From the NCBI GenBank assembly GCA_030849065.1, contig JASAON010001346.1, positions 1-15,677 on the forward strand: a stretch of DNA of 15,677 nucleotides, in the 5' to 3' direction. Shown in pieces: positions 8,285 to 15,677 of this stretch. The position numbers were made by a program, and so were the translations under genes. This DNA is from Jaenimonas drosophilae (Eukaryota > Euglenozoa > Kinetoplastea > Trypanosomatida > Trypanosomatidae). Numbering within the stretch: the stretch's first letter is position 1; the number at the start of each line of letters is the position of its first letter. The notes under the pieces were generated by a model. The model was given only the letters and a program-made list of their open reading frames with translations. It was not told the origin of the DNA and ran no database searches.

Positions 8285-8521
8285 ATGATCCCCTTCCATT
8301 GGATTCACTGGGAAGGAGGGGAGATCCTGGCTGCAATTATCTTTATGGGGACCCTCGGACTTGTGCGCAGCACCAGTGGCGGAGAGTCCCCTGTATCGGG
8401 AGGTACCCACGGGAGCCCAGGACGTGGTATGGTACAAGGATTGTCTTACTACGAGAACAGTGCTGAGTTGAACGATATCCAGTTCAGTGTTTTCTTTTCT
8501 GCCTCCATGCAGGTGGGTTGA
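8285..8521 (+). CDS. Possible small single-pass membrane protein, unrecognised
   Basis: This 78-residue frame starts at an ATG and ends at TGA. Residues 3-13 are aromatic and charged (PFHWIHWEGGE), and a hydrophobic helix follows at about 14-26 (ILAAIIFMGTLGL). A Gly/Ser-rich stretch comes next (31-52), then YYENSAELNDIQF. Codon use looks like that of real genes. A weak pyrimidine tract (8200-8208) and AG at 8257-8258 would give a 26-base 5' UTR with no other ATG. The short N-terminus, single helix and Gly-rich tail recall accessory subunits of mitochondrial complexes (distantly, NDUFA1-like), but this is only a guess. It overlaps a longer + frame (8191-8466) that has no such organisation. 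Conservation in other trypanosomes would settle whether it is a gene. Confidence 0.4.
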   Translation: MIPFHWIHWEGGEILAAIIFMGTLGLVRSTSGGESPVSGGTHGSPGRGMVQGLSYYENSAELNDIQFSVFFSASMQVG

Positions 8522-8769
8522 TGGCCTTTTCTGCTACGCATATGGGATGCAGACAATTGCTAGACGGTGTGTCACCTGCTGACAGAGACCTTATGAACAG
8601 GGTCTACTTCCCACGTTTTTGTTTTGTGGGAGTAGAGGGGTGCAGTGCGTACGTGTGCGGATTCTTCTCCAATGACAGACCATTAAAACTCACGCAGAGC
8701 AAAGCTTCATTTTCCTTTTAGTCGACAGTTCACATGGACACAGATCTTTCAGTACTGTAGTTTGCGCTT

Positions 8770-8786
8770 GGCTTCTTCTCTCGCAG
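8770..8786 (+). promoter_or_regulatory. Orphan splice-acceptor-like tract inside the long intergenic region
   Basis: A T/C-rich run, GGCTTCTTCTCTCGCAG, ends with the AG at 8785-8786. The next ATG is at 8794 and opens an 18-codon frame ending at 8850. It lies about 600 bases before the PDEA start. It may feed a small ORF or non-coding RNA, or serve as an alternative acceptor for PDEA. Confidence 0.3.
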
Positions 8787-9246
8787 TTTAGGCATGCACA
8801 TTCGACGTGAGGAACCTGAAACCTTTGAGCGTATCCACACATCGCTTTAGAGAACTGAAAACTCAGTGACGAGACAGTACTCAATTTATACGAAGGTCTA
8901 CTCTCCTTTCCTGTGGGATGTGGGATTCTTCTTAATGTACATTTTCCATACGTGTTTGGTTCTGCGCTGTTTGTTGTTTTCTGTGGTTGCTGTCACTGGA
9001 GGTGGAGTGAAGAAGAGACGACTAGAGATCAACAAGAGACGCCCATCCTTTCCTTGGGGGGCGTTGTAGTGTTTCCAATCATTCCTTCCGCTGAACACAC
9101 AAGGGGTTATTCTTTTGTATTGATTCTGAATCGTAAAGGCGATAGTATGCGCAGTGCTGGCGCGATCTGTGACTTTATGGCCATGCGGCGCTGATCCCAG
9201 TGATCATCAACTTCTGGCACTAGATGCAAAGGGAACAACTGGTACA

Positions 9247-9287
9247 TCTTAATTTCCGTCTTCTCATCCCATCTACTTCCCGAACAG
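9247..9287 (+). promoter_or_regulatory. Probable trans-splice acceptor for the phosphodiesterase gene
   Basis: A long pyrimidine-rich tract (TTAATTTCCGTCTTCTCATC and onward) ends at the AG of GAACAG at 9286-9287. A second AG at 9307-9308 is also possible. No ATG occurs from there to 9382, which supports 9382 as the start. A further tract runs up to an AG directly abutting the ATG (9380-9381). Confidence 0.5.
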
Positions 9288-9381
9288 ATTGTTGCTGTGC
9301 CTTCACAGTTAGTTTCTCAACCACAGACGCGAGCATCCACTGATCGTGAGTTTTTATTTATTTTACGTATTCTCTCCAAAG

Positions 9382-11292
9382 ATGAGTGGCATGATCCCAG
9401 AGCTGCAGAAATTCCCCACCGTTTGGGCGGTGGCGGAGGGAAGCATCTGCGTCATGGCCGGTATGACCGATGCGGCTGAGCAATTTGGCATTTATGCGTA
9501 CAATCACGCTGATGGGAGCAGCTACAAGCAGGAGTACGATGAGGGATCGTTGTATAAAGTGAAATGTAGGATTGGCGAGAATATGGGGTGGACAAAGTTC
9601 TTTGATACAGTCGCCGATTCCTTTAACAAAGGACTGATTCTTGCGAAGGTGATCAAGAACACTGCAAAAACAGCTATCTCAGCAAACAATAAGCGCTCCG
9701 CATTTCCCACGGCGGCTCAGACAAAGGAGGATGAAATGGTAGTGACTTGCAAGCCTTCGCATGGAAATGCAAATGGACGTGGAATTGGGTTTTCACTACC
9801 CCTGTGCGCAGACTCCATGCAGGAATTCATCATGGGGTACATGCTGCGAAGCCAGCAGGTTTACGCACATCCTAAGGAGTACGAGCAGAAGATGGTGGGG
9901 ATAGTGGCAGAGGAGGCCAAGGTTCGGACCCAAACGGAGAATCTTGAGCGAGAAGCGTTGTCTCTACGAGAGAACTTGGCACGCAACAGGCAACAAGAGG
10001 CCACTTGTAATAAGCGCATCGCTGAACTTCGTAAAACCTTGGCGTCTGTACAAGCCGATAAGAGCGACAACCCGTGGGCCATGGTGAAGGCCAAACAGGA
10101 ACAGGCCTCACCGAATTCCCGACTCACAAACCCTCTTGGTGAGCGGACGTGTAAAGATTTTGATATGGTGCTGCTTCGTCTCATCAAGAGCAGGTACTTC
10201 ACGCATGAGGAGTGCAATAGCTCCACCCCGGCAGATTCGGTGGTCCTTCCCTTCACGAAGCAGGAGCTTTCTAAGCAAATATCGAACTTTTCTAGTCCCC
10301 AACGAGAGCTGGTGTGGCGTGCTCTAGACAAAATAGACAACTGGGACTACAATGTATTCGAGATTCAGACAGCAATGAATGGGGACGATTACGCATCTTT
10401 ACCATTTCAACCCCACGGAGGGTCTTTAGCAGTCACCATGTACGCGTTGCTGTGCCAGTACAAGTTCCTAAGAAAGTTCAATATCGATGAGCAAACTGCA
10501 CTGAATTGGATCGGCATGGTGGAGTCTGGTTACCACGGAAACCCATATCACAATTCTATGCACGCTGCGGATGTTCTTCAGATTACCCACTACATTCTCT
10601 CCAAGGGAGGACTGGCAAAGCGGTGCCAACTTACAGATGAACAGGTGTTTGCCGCTCTGTTTGCGGCGTCCATTCACGATTTTGATCACCCGGGAATCAA
10701 CAATAACTTCCACATCAAAACTGGAAGTTACTACGCAACTTTGTACAATGACCGAAGTGTACTGGAAAATCTCCACGTTAGTAGTGTGTTTGAGCTCATG
10801 AAAAACCCAGCGTACGATATTTTGTCTGGCATTAGCGAAGACCAACGACGAGATATTCGTGAAGTGGCCATTGAGATGGTCTTAGCGACGGACATGGGCC
10901 GTCACGGTAAGTATGTCGCTAGCCTCAAAAGCAAGATTCAAGAGGGCGACTCATTCCTGAAGAGGGAGGAGCAGATCCTTGCACTATCCATGGCGCTAAA
11001 AATGGCTGATATCTCCAACTGTGGCCGCCCATTGGATATTTACATGAAGTGGGCAGAGAAGGTATCGGATGAGTTTTACCAGCAAGGTGACCGTGAACGC
11101 GGGTTAGGCATGCCGTGCAGCCCCTTCATGGATCGCCTGCAGCCAGCCATTGCGAAAGGACAAATTGCTTTCATGAACTACATCATTATTCCTTTCTTCG
11201 AGCAGATTTCTGAACTCCTACCCGACATGCACTTCTCCATAGATCACGCTGAAGCGAATAAGGCTTATTGGGCTGATCATGATGATTCATAA
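9382..11292 (+). CDS. PDEA: Class I cAMP-specific phosphodiesterase, PDEA-like
   Basis: The enzyme hydrolyses 3',5'-cyclic nucleotides, in this family cAMP to AMP. The product is 636 residues, near the roughly 620 of T. brucei PDEA as I recall it. The catalytic domain covers about 300-625. YHNSMH (389-394) supplies proton donor His390 and metal ligand His394. IHDFDHPG (431-438) supplies ligands His432 and Asp433, and MADISN (541-546) supplies Asp543. The purine-binding Gln is most likely Gln594, with Phe597 as the hydrophobic clamp. The N-terminus has no GAF or FYVE domain, unlike PDEB or PDEC. Residues 10-155 form a compact mixed domain, followed by a charged coiled coil at about 165-225, so it is probably a dimer. 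There is no membrane segment. The frame is open upstream to GTG 9346, but 9382 is the first ATG. Its neighbour is the PKA kinase gene. Confidence 0.9.
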   Translation: MSGMIPELQKFPTVWAVAEGSICVMAGMTDAAEQFGIYAYNHADGSSYKQEYDEGSLYKVKCRIGENMGWTKFFDTVADSFNKGLILAKVIKNTAKTAISANNKRSAFPTAAQTKEDEMVVTCKPSHGNANGRGIGFSLPLCADSMQEFIMGYMLRSQQVYAHPKEYEQKMVGIVAEEAKVRTQTENLEREALSLRENLARNRQQEATCNKRIAELRKTLASVQADKSDNPWAMVKAKQEQASPNSRLTNPLGERTCKDFDMVLLRLIKSRYFTHEECNSSTPADSVVLPFTKQELSKQISNFSSPQRELVWRALDKIDNWDYNVFEIQTAMNGDDYASLPFQPHGGSLAVTMYALLCQYKFLRKFNIDEQTALNWIGMVESGYHGNPYHNSMHAADVLQITHYILSKGGLAKRCQLTDEQVFAALFAASIHDFDHPGINNNFHIKTGSYYATLYNDRSVLENLHVSSVFELMKNPAYDILSGISEDQRRDIREVAIEMVLATDMGRHGKYVASLKSKIQEGDSFLKREEQILALSMALKMADISNCGRPLDIYMKWAEKVSDEFYQQGDRERGLGMPCSPFMDRLQPAIAKGQIAFMNYIIIPFFEQISELLPDMHFSIDHAEANKAYWADHDDS

Positions 11293-11777
11293 GGAAGAGT
11301 TGCAGTGTCATGGAGTGTAAACGTTGTATCTATACAAACAGCAGTTTTTTTTTGTGTGGCGCGCGCCAATTGTTATCACTCTTATTTCTTTCATTTTTCA
11401 TTGTTCCATTCTTGAGGGACGAAAGTGACGCCGCGCTCGTTTATCCCAGTCGAACGAAAAATGCCTCCACTTCTCAATTCGTGCAGACAGGTGAACTCTC
11501 GAACTTTCGTGACGAAGCTCATGTGTGACGTTGTGTACTGAATGTCAAGTGATTTCGCGGCGAAGATAAGGTCGTCTTCATCTTCATGCTCTTGGAGAGG
11601 GGAGAGCGCTGATGTGAGCAAAAAAGCACGTGCTGTTGCAATGGGTCTTCAATCTTTTCTTCCACTGTGGAGATGGTCCATAGTTGGAGTTGTGCTATTC
11701 GATACTGTTGATTTCAATTGCGCCACTTTTTCTGTGAAAACAATCATTCTCTAGCGAGTTGCCGTAGACTCTTAGCC
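11293..11777 (+). other. 485-base intergenic region with T9 tract, pyrimidine tract and small ORFs
   Basis: No secure gene is present. A T run (11345-11353) and a T/C-rich tract (11370-11414) with AG at 11415-11416 look like RNA-processing signals. Behind them are a 26-codon ORF (11461-11541) and, directly after its TGA and in the same frame, a 70-codon ORF (11542-11754). The nearest acceptor for the ankyrin gene is at 11723-11754 (AG at 11753-11754), with another AG at 11774-11775. Confidence 0.4.
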
Positions 11778-12614
11778 ATGACAGAACACGCAAAACATCT
11801 CTCGGAGCTCTGTAAAGGAAGTGATGTTGACGCCATCTTGCACCGTCTTGAGCAGATTGTCCCCGAACCTGAGACGACGGGCGGCGAAAGTGAGCGCTCA
11901 ACCTATTTAGACGGCGTGTGGGGGTTTCGAGATGGAGATGGGAGGACTGCATTTCACTGGGCAGTAGCGGTACAGAACTTTGCACTTGCTACAACTCTGA
12001 TGGAGCCATCTTTCGCTTCTCCTGTGCTGACAGAGGACGAGGAGGGCATCACTCCTTTCGCGACCGCCTGTGCAGTTGGTGCCCCAGAGAGTTTCCTCGA
12101 GACACTTCTGCAGCGGAGCGTTGACGTGTATGGTGAGTTTGTGAACTGCCGCGCAGCCCACTGCTCTTCCAGTGTTCAAGAACACGAATCCACAGGGCCT
12201 AAGGATGTGTCAGCAGAGGCAGCGCGATGCTCCGTGGTAAACGGCAGTGATCGAACTGGCAATACGCCATTGCTGTCAGCTGCGAGTCGCGGACGAAAGA
12301 ACTTGGTTGAGTGGCTACTGCAGCGGGGAGCGCAGCTGAACTCACAGAACACAAGAGGCCAAACAGCTCTCCATCGAGCAGTGAGTCGTGGAAACATGGA
12401 ACTCGTGGAGTTCCTCGTCACGACGAGTGAGGCAAACAACGCGGATTCAAAAGCCGTCCACCGTCAGTGGATGAACTTGCAGGATTACCGCGGCGATACC
12501 GCACTGTTTTACGCATCCATGGAAAACAATGAAGAGATCGGCCGGTACCTCATCCGCCATGGTGCAGATCGAGATCAGCGCAACAAGGCAGGAAAGCAGT
12601 TTTGGGAGGTCTGA
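11778..12614 (+). CDS. Ankyrin-repeat protein, gankyrin/Nas6-like candidate
   Basis: The product is 278 residues with about five ankyrin repeats: DGDGRTAFHWAVA (52-64), EEGITPFATACAVGA (88-102), RTGNTPLLSAASRGRKNLVEWLLQRGA (159-185), TRGQTALHRAVSRGNMELVEFLV (192-214), and YRGDTALFYASMENNEEIGRYLIRHGA (237-263). An insertion of about 45 residues (113-158) separates the second and third. There is no other domain, signal peptide or membrane segment. Size, repeat order and the last repeat recall the proteasome assembly chaperone gankyrin (PSMD10/Nas6), but ankyrin repeats are generic and this is a candidate only. The upstream frame is open to TTG 11718; the ATG at 11778 follows splice acceptors at 11754 and 11775. 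Confidence 0.75.
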   Translation: MTEHAKHLSELCKGSDVDAILHRLEQIVPEPETTGGESERSTYLDGVWGFRDGDGRTAFHWAVAVQNFALATTLMEPSFASPVLTEDEEGITPFATACAVGAPESFLETLLQRSVDVYGEFVNCRAAHCSSSVQEHESTGPKDVSAEAARCSVVNGSDRTGNTPLLSAASRGRKNLVEWLLQRGAQLNSQNTRGQTALHRAVSRGNMELVEFLVTTSEANNADSKAVHRQWMNLQDYRGDTALFYASMENNEEIGRYLIRHGADRDQRNKAGKQFWEV

Positions 12615-12862
12615 AGGCGCTTGAATGTCCACGACCGATGCCGACACTGTGGAATGTTGCAGTCAATCTTCTGTTCTACGATCCGCGCCAGTCAGGCTAC
12701 GCTATTGATGGTATATTTAAATCTTTGATTTACCACCTTTGGCTCCGTCAAAGACCTTGTGTTTGAAGGCTCAGTGACTTATCATAGTTTCAGCTCCATT
12801 CTTGTTCATCTTCTTGACTTCTCGTTCTAGGTGCACGTGCTCTTCGAGATTTGGCGCACGAA
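12615..12862 (+). other. Intergenic region with strong splice acceptor for the NSUN2 gene
   Basis: No gene is present. The last 70 bases include a clear pyrimidine tract (12795-12828) and TCTAG, with the AG at 12829-12830. This yields a 32-base 5' UTR with no upstream ATG before 12863. Confidence 0.6.
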
Positions 12863-15247
12863 ATGAAGCGACGTGATTCGCGCCGCAAGCGCGAGCGCGA
12901 AGCGCTCCCCGAAGCTCTTGTAGCACTTCTCAATACTGTGCCCGAAAATTGCGACCCACGCAAGTATTTGATGGAGACATTCGGAAGCCAAAAAATAGCC
13001 GATGATGCCATCATTGAGGGGGATGGACTCTCTCGCCTACTCGAGGAACTCAACGACGCGTGTCCAAACGGGGTAGCGGATATCATCCGCATCACGAAGC
13101 GAGTTCCTAGGAGTCAATCCACAGAAGAGCAAATTCAAATCGCAGAATTGTGCTTTGCAATTAGTCAAGCTAGGGAGCCCATTAGCGCTCACGAGAGACG
13201 CCGTGCCGTTTCTTCTACTGAACCAGTCGATGAGTCGTCTCCACTGTTTCAGTACTACAAGGGCCACCGGTTTGCTGGAATGATTCATGGAAAGGATTAC
13301 AGTTCTCCAGCTGCTCGACTCACTTCGGAAGTGGAAGCAGATTCTTTGCTACAGGAAGAGTGGGAAAAGTTCGTTACAACAATGGGAAAAGCACTTCCTA
13401 TGAGCATTCGTCTCCACCGGAACGAGCGCGTGCTACAACGGGAGGCACTTCGGATGCTATCCACAGATGCCGAAGTAAAGACCCAAGTTTGTCCTGTGGC
13501 GTCTTATCCTCAGAGTCTCGGCATGTACTCCTGCAGCAATGATGTGTACCACGCGAACGAACATGTTAAGATGGTTTGCCGTAGTCTACATGCCGCGAAC
13601 AGCATGTCCTTTCAGGAGGTGGTGTCCGCATTGCCTGTTATGGTTCTCAACCCGCAACCACATCACAGCGTATTTGACATGTGCGCAGCTCCTGGAAGCA
13701 AAACTCTGCAGGCCCTGGATAGCATGCTTGAGGATGGCTGGTCCGCTGCCGTGAGCCGTGGAGTGCTTGTGGCAAATGAGAAGGATCGTGTGAAAGCCAC
13801 CCAGACACTTCCTGCGCGACTCAAACGCTACCATGCACCAAACATCCTCTGCACCCGCTGTGACGGTACACAATGGCCTCGCATGTACACAAGCCAAACG
13901 GTTCCCAGTACTGAGGAGGAGCTAGCCTCCTGCTCGCCGAGTGAAATGCAGTTTGACCGTATTATCTGCGATGTTCCATGTAGTGGTGATGGAACATTTC
14001 GTAAGGAGCGTTCCGTGGCTACCACTTGGTCAGCTGGATATGTGAAATCCTTGGTGCCAACCCAGAAGGCACTTCTCCGTCGTGGGCTGGACCTCCTCGC
14101 GACGGACGGCGTATTGGTGTACAGCACATGCAGCTTAAATCCCAAGGAAAATGAGGAGGTAGTGTGCGCAGGCCTGGAGTTGTTTGGTGATTCAGTGGAA
14201 CTCCTCAATGTGAACGATGCTCTCAAGGAGAGAGGAGTGGTGTTGCACTCACAAGGGGGAATTGACAGCCCGAATGCGGATGGGCTTCATCAAAATCTCC
14301 TTCCGTCTTCCTACCGGGGAAGTCATGTACTCCGCGTCTTTCCACACCGCGATGATACTGGTGGGTTCTTTGTGGCTGCGTTCCGCAAGGTGAAGCAACC
14401 AGATTGGACTAGTGCACGGGTTCTTCGACGCAACTTGAATCAGTGGACAAAGGGGAAGCTGTGGGCTCCCGTGACGACGGATGATCCCAATTGGGTGAGC
14501 ATCGCCTCATTTTACGGCTTTGACCGCACCAAATTTGTGTATCATCCTTCGTCCTCAGCAAAGAATGAGACGGATACGTCCAGCTTAGTCCCGGTTTACC
14601 ACCTCAATCCCCATGGAAACCCAAGTCGCCGAATTATGCTCCTCACCCCAGCGCTGGCCCATCTTCTCTTCTCGGTACGTCCATATAAAGGCCCAGGGGT
14701 GGAGGTCGTCACGGTGGGGGTGCGCGCCTTTGAGCGTTATGATGGGTCCTACCTTGCGAACGCAACCTGCCGCTGGCGGGCTGTGGTGGAGGCGGCGTCC
14801 TTTCTGTCCCCCATGATGTCTTCGCGCAAACTGGTGTTGCGAACTGAGACTGACCAAGAGCTCCTGATTTCGCTCCTGCGAGATGGCTTTGTGTATCTGT
14901 CTGAACACTGGCCAGCGATTCTGCGTCCTCAGCCGGAGGTCTCCACTCCACTCATCAAACCAGGACCGCTGGCGACATTGCTGACACTTGAGAGGTTGTC
15001 TGACGAGCAGAGGCAATCTGGAGCGCAGATGCTCGGAACAGAGGTTGATGTTGGTGGTGTGGTTGTGCTTGTCAAGAGATCTAATAATGAGGATGCGTGG
15101 TGTGTGAGCGCGACACTGAGTGCAAGTAAGCTTGAGTTGGCCATTGACGCTTCACTTCGAGCCTTTGGACTCATGTCCTTTTTCGGAAGAATGGACCTCT
15201 CCACAGGCGCTGAGGAAGCCAGGATGGCCGAACGCCAGTCCGAGTAA
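12863..15247 (+). CDS. NSUN2: NSUN2/Trm4-type tRNA cytosine-5 methyltransferase
   Basis: The product is a 794-residue SAM-dependent RNA m5C methyltransferase. In other eukaryotes this family modifies several tRNA cytosines, mainly positions 48-50 and the anticodon loop. The SAM-binding motif FDMCAAPGSKTLQAL is at 271-285. Motif IV, DVPCSGDGTFRK (370-381), holds Cys373, and motif VI, STCSLNPKENEE (421-432), holds the nucleophile Cys423. PCSGDGT is characteristic of NSUN2/Trm4 among NSUN proteins. Upstream, EEWEKFVTTMGKALPMSIRL (165-184) matches the conserved start of the NSUN2 core, so residues 1-155 are an extension with no recognised domain, rich in basic residues at 1-13. After about 500 comes the less conserved C-terminal region. 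The ATG at 12863 follows a clear splice acceptor; the TTG at 12851 is not a credible start. Confidence 0.92.
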   Translation: MKRRDSRRKREREALPEALVALLNTVPENCDPRKYLMETFGSQKIADDAIIEGDGLSRLLEELNDACPNGVADIIRITKRVPRSQSTEEQIQIAELCFAISQAREPISAHERRRAVSSTEPVDESSPLFQYYKGHRFAGMIHGKDYSSPAARLTSEVEADSLLQEEWEKFVTTMGKALPMSIRLHRNERVLQREALRMLSTDAEVKTQVCPVASYPQSLGMYSCSNDVYHANEHVKMVCRSLHAANSMSFQEVVSALPVMVLNPQPHHSVFDMCAAPGSKTLQALDSMLEDGWSAAVSRGVLVANEKDRVKATQTLPARLKRYHAPNILCTRCDGTQWPRMYTSQTVPSTEEELASCSPSEMQFDRIICDVPCSGDGTFRKERSVATTWSAGYVKSLVPTQKALLRRGLDLLATDGVLVYSTCSLNPKENEEVVCAGLELFGDSVELLNVNDALKERGVVLHSQGGIDSPNADGLHQNLLPSSYRGSHVLRVFPHRDDTGGFFVAAFRKVKQPDWTSARVLRRNLNQWTKGKLWAPVTTDDPNWVSIASFYGFDRTKFVYHPSSSAKNETDTSSLVPVYHLNPHGNPSRRIMLLTPALAHLLFSVRPYKGPGVEVVTVGVRAFERYDGSYLANATCRWRAVVEAASFLSPMMSSRKLVLRTETDQELLISLLRDGFVYLSEHWPAILRPQPEVSTPLIKPGPLATLLTLERLSDEQRQSGAQMLGTEVDVGGVVVLVKRSNNEDAWCVSATLSASKLELAIDASLRAFGLMSFFGRMDLSTGAEEARMAERQSE

Positions 15248-15538
15248 GCATCATTCATTGGTGATTTTACTATTTACCACTGTCTGTGCTCTGCGATTAA
15301 AGGTAACGAAGAGATTACCAAGGTGGGGTTATCCACAATGGCTTGTGACGCATCGCGGACAGTAACATGTCGTGAAGGTTTGTGTGACTTGAGTCAACTT
15401 CTTCTTGTCAAAATCTCAACTGTGTTCTGTTTTGTTGCTAGGTACGATTTGGTGGAGAAGCTGGAATTTGACAGAGGTTGTTAGGTGTTCTCTAGCCAAC
15501 ATTGCACTCACGCGGGCGAGGTGTCTCAGTTAGGTTCA
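15248..15538 (+). other. Intergenic region with splice acceptors for the AN1 gene
   Basis: No gene is present. A pyrimidine tract (TGTGTTCTGTTTTGTTGCTAG) ends at AG 15440-15441, and shorter tracts end at AG 15494-15495 and 15528-15529. None leaves an upstream ATG before 15539. Confidence 0.5.
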
Positions 15539-15677
15539 ATGCAGGTTGGCATTGATGATGATGATAGCCGAGTCTGTCAGAACTCCGGCTGCACAGAGGT
15601 TGATCTTCTGGCAGCTCGATGCTCCTTCTGTCGCAAGCTGTTCTGTTCGCAGCATATCCAAGCTTCAGAACACAACT
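15539..15677 (+). CDS. AN1-type zinc-finger protein, 5' part only
   Basis: Only the first 46 codons are in the window; the gene runs off the + end. The start MQVGIDDDDSRVC leads directly into an AN1 zinc finger, with the pattern C-x4-C-x9-C-x2-C-x4-C-x2-H-x5-H in residues 13-45: Cys13, Cys18, Cys28, Cys31, Cys36, His39 and His45. AN1 fingers bind two zinc ions and are found in ubiquitin- and stress-related proteins (for example the ZFAND or Cuz1 families). The rest of the gene is outside the window, so the subfamily cannot be told. A splice acceptor lies upstream with no other ATG between, and spacing and strand fit the array. Confidence 0.75.
   Translation, partial: MQVGIDDDDSRVCQNSGCTEVDLLAARCSFCRKLFCSQHIQASEHN

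Larger units (their letters stand above)
8130..9381 (+). other. 1.25-kb PKAC3-PDEA intergenic region
   Basis: This is the longest gap between recognised genes. It contains a possible 78-codon gene (8285-8521), an apparent splice acceptor with a short ORF behind it (8770-8850), and the strong acceptor tract for the phosphodiesterase (9247-9287, with a second AG at 9307-9308). Other open frames here start at GTG or TTG, or are too short and composition-driven to call. Much of it is probably UTR. Confidence 0.5.

Noticed and set aside
8191..8466. 91-codon + frame overlapping the 78-residue small ORF
   Set aside because: It lies before the plausible splice acceptor, is rich in Arg, Pro and Cys, and has no hydrophobic or domain structure. 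The other frame is more protein-like.
8521..8721. 66-codon ORF whose ATG overlaps the stop of the small ORF
   Set aside because: Overlapping stop-start reinitiation is not usual in trypanosomes, no splice signal precedes it, and no domain is visible. It is probably 3' UTR.
8866..9194. Two hydrophobic + frames before PDEA
   Set aside because: Both begin at GTG with no early ATG. Hydrophobicity comes from T-rich sequence.
9346..9381. 12-codon N-terminal extension of the phosphodiesterase
   Set aside because: It begins with GTG; the first ATG is at 9382 and no ATG lies between the splice acceptor and it.
11310..11528. 72-codon ORF after PDEA with a hydrophobic stretch
   Set aside because: The hydrophobic part is translated from the pyrimidine tract of a splice signal, and the ATG lies before that signal in the PDEA 3' UTR.

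Overview
The window looks like nuclear DNA of a kinetoplastid protozoan, most likely a Trypanosoma; I cannot name the species. All recognisable genes lie on the + strand. They are intronless, start at ATG, and are separated by about 0.2 to 1.25 kb of AT- and pyrimidine-rich spacer. In each spacer a pyrimidine tract followed by AG lies a short distance before the next ATG, which is the layout expected for polycistronic transcription resolved by spliced-leader trans-splicing. Coding GC is moderate, lower than in Leishmania. From memory, PKAC3 and PDEA are neighbours on T. brucei chromosome 10, which fits the kinase and phosphodiesterase seen here.

Layout. Positions 1 to about 760 hold no credible gene. 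This stretch is very poor in A and rich in G and T, with an 11-base G run, and may be a transcription start region. Then follow: a calpain-like protein with a leucine-rich-repeat-like N-terminus and no catalytic triad (879-3209); a 106-residue membrane protein (3446-3766); the HOPS/CORVET tethering subunit VPS16 (4190-6844); a protein kinase A catalytic subunit, PKAC3-like (7131-8129); a possible 78-residue membrane protein (8285-8521); a class I cyclic-nucleotide phosphodiesterase, PDEA-like (9382-11292); an ankyrin-repeat protein somewhat like proteasome chaperone gankyrin/Nas6 (11778-12614); a tRNA m5C methyltransferase of the NSUN2/Trm4 type (12863-15247); and the first 46 codons of an AN1 zinc-finger protein cut by the window end (15539-15677).

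Functionally this is a mixed housekeeping and signalling array rather than an operon with one task. The clearest thematic pair is the PKA catalytic subunit beside the cAMP phosphodiesterase. Control in these organisms is mostly post-transcriptional, so the splice acceptors, upstream ORFs and long UTRs are noted where they can be read. Several open frames begin upstream at TTG or GTG. Those are not credible starts in this nucleus, so I used the first ATG after a plausible splice site.

The points most worth a second look are the A-poor poly-G block, the putative XRCC4/SAS-6-like head and coiled coil on the phosphodiesterase, the small ORF between PKAC3 and PDEA, and possible uORF control of VPS16 and PKAC3. 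I saw no CRISPR, tRNA, rRNA or intact mobile element.
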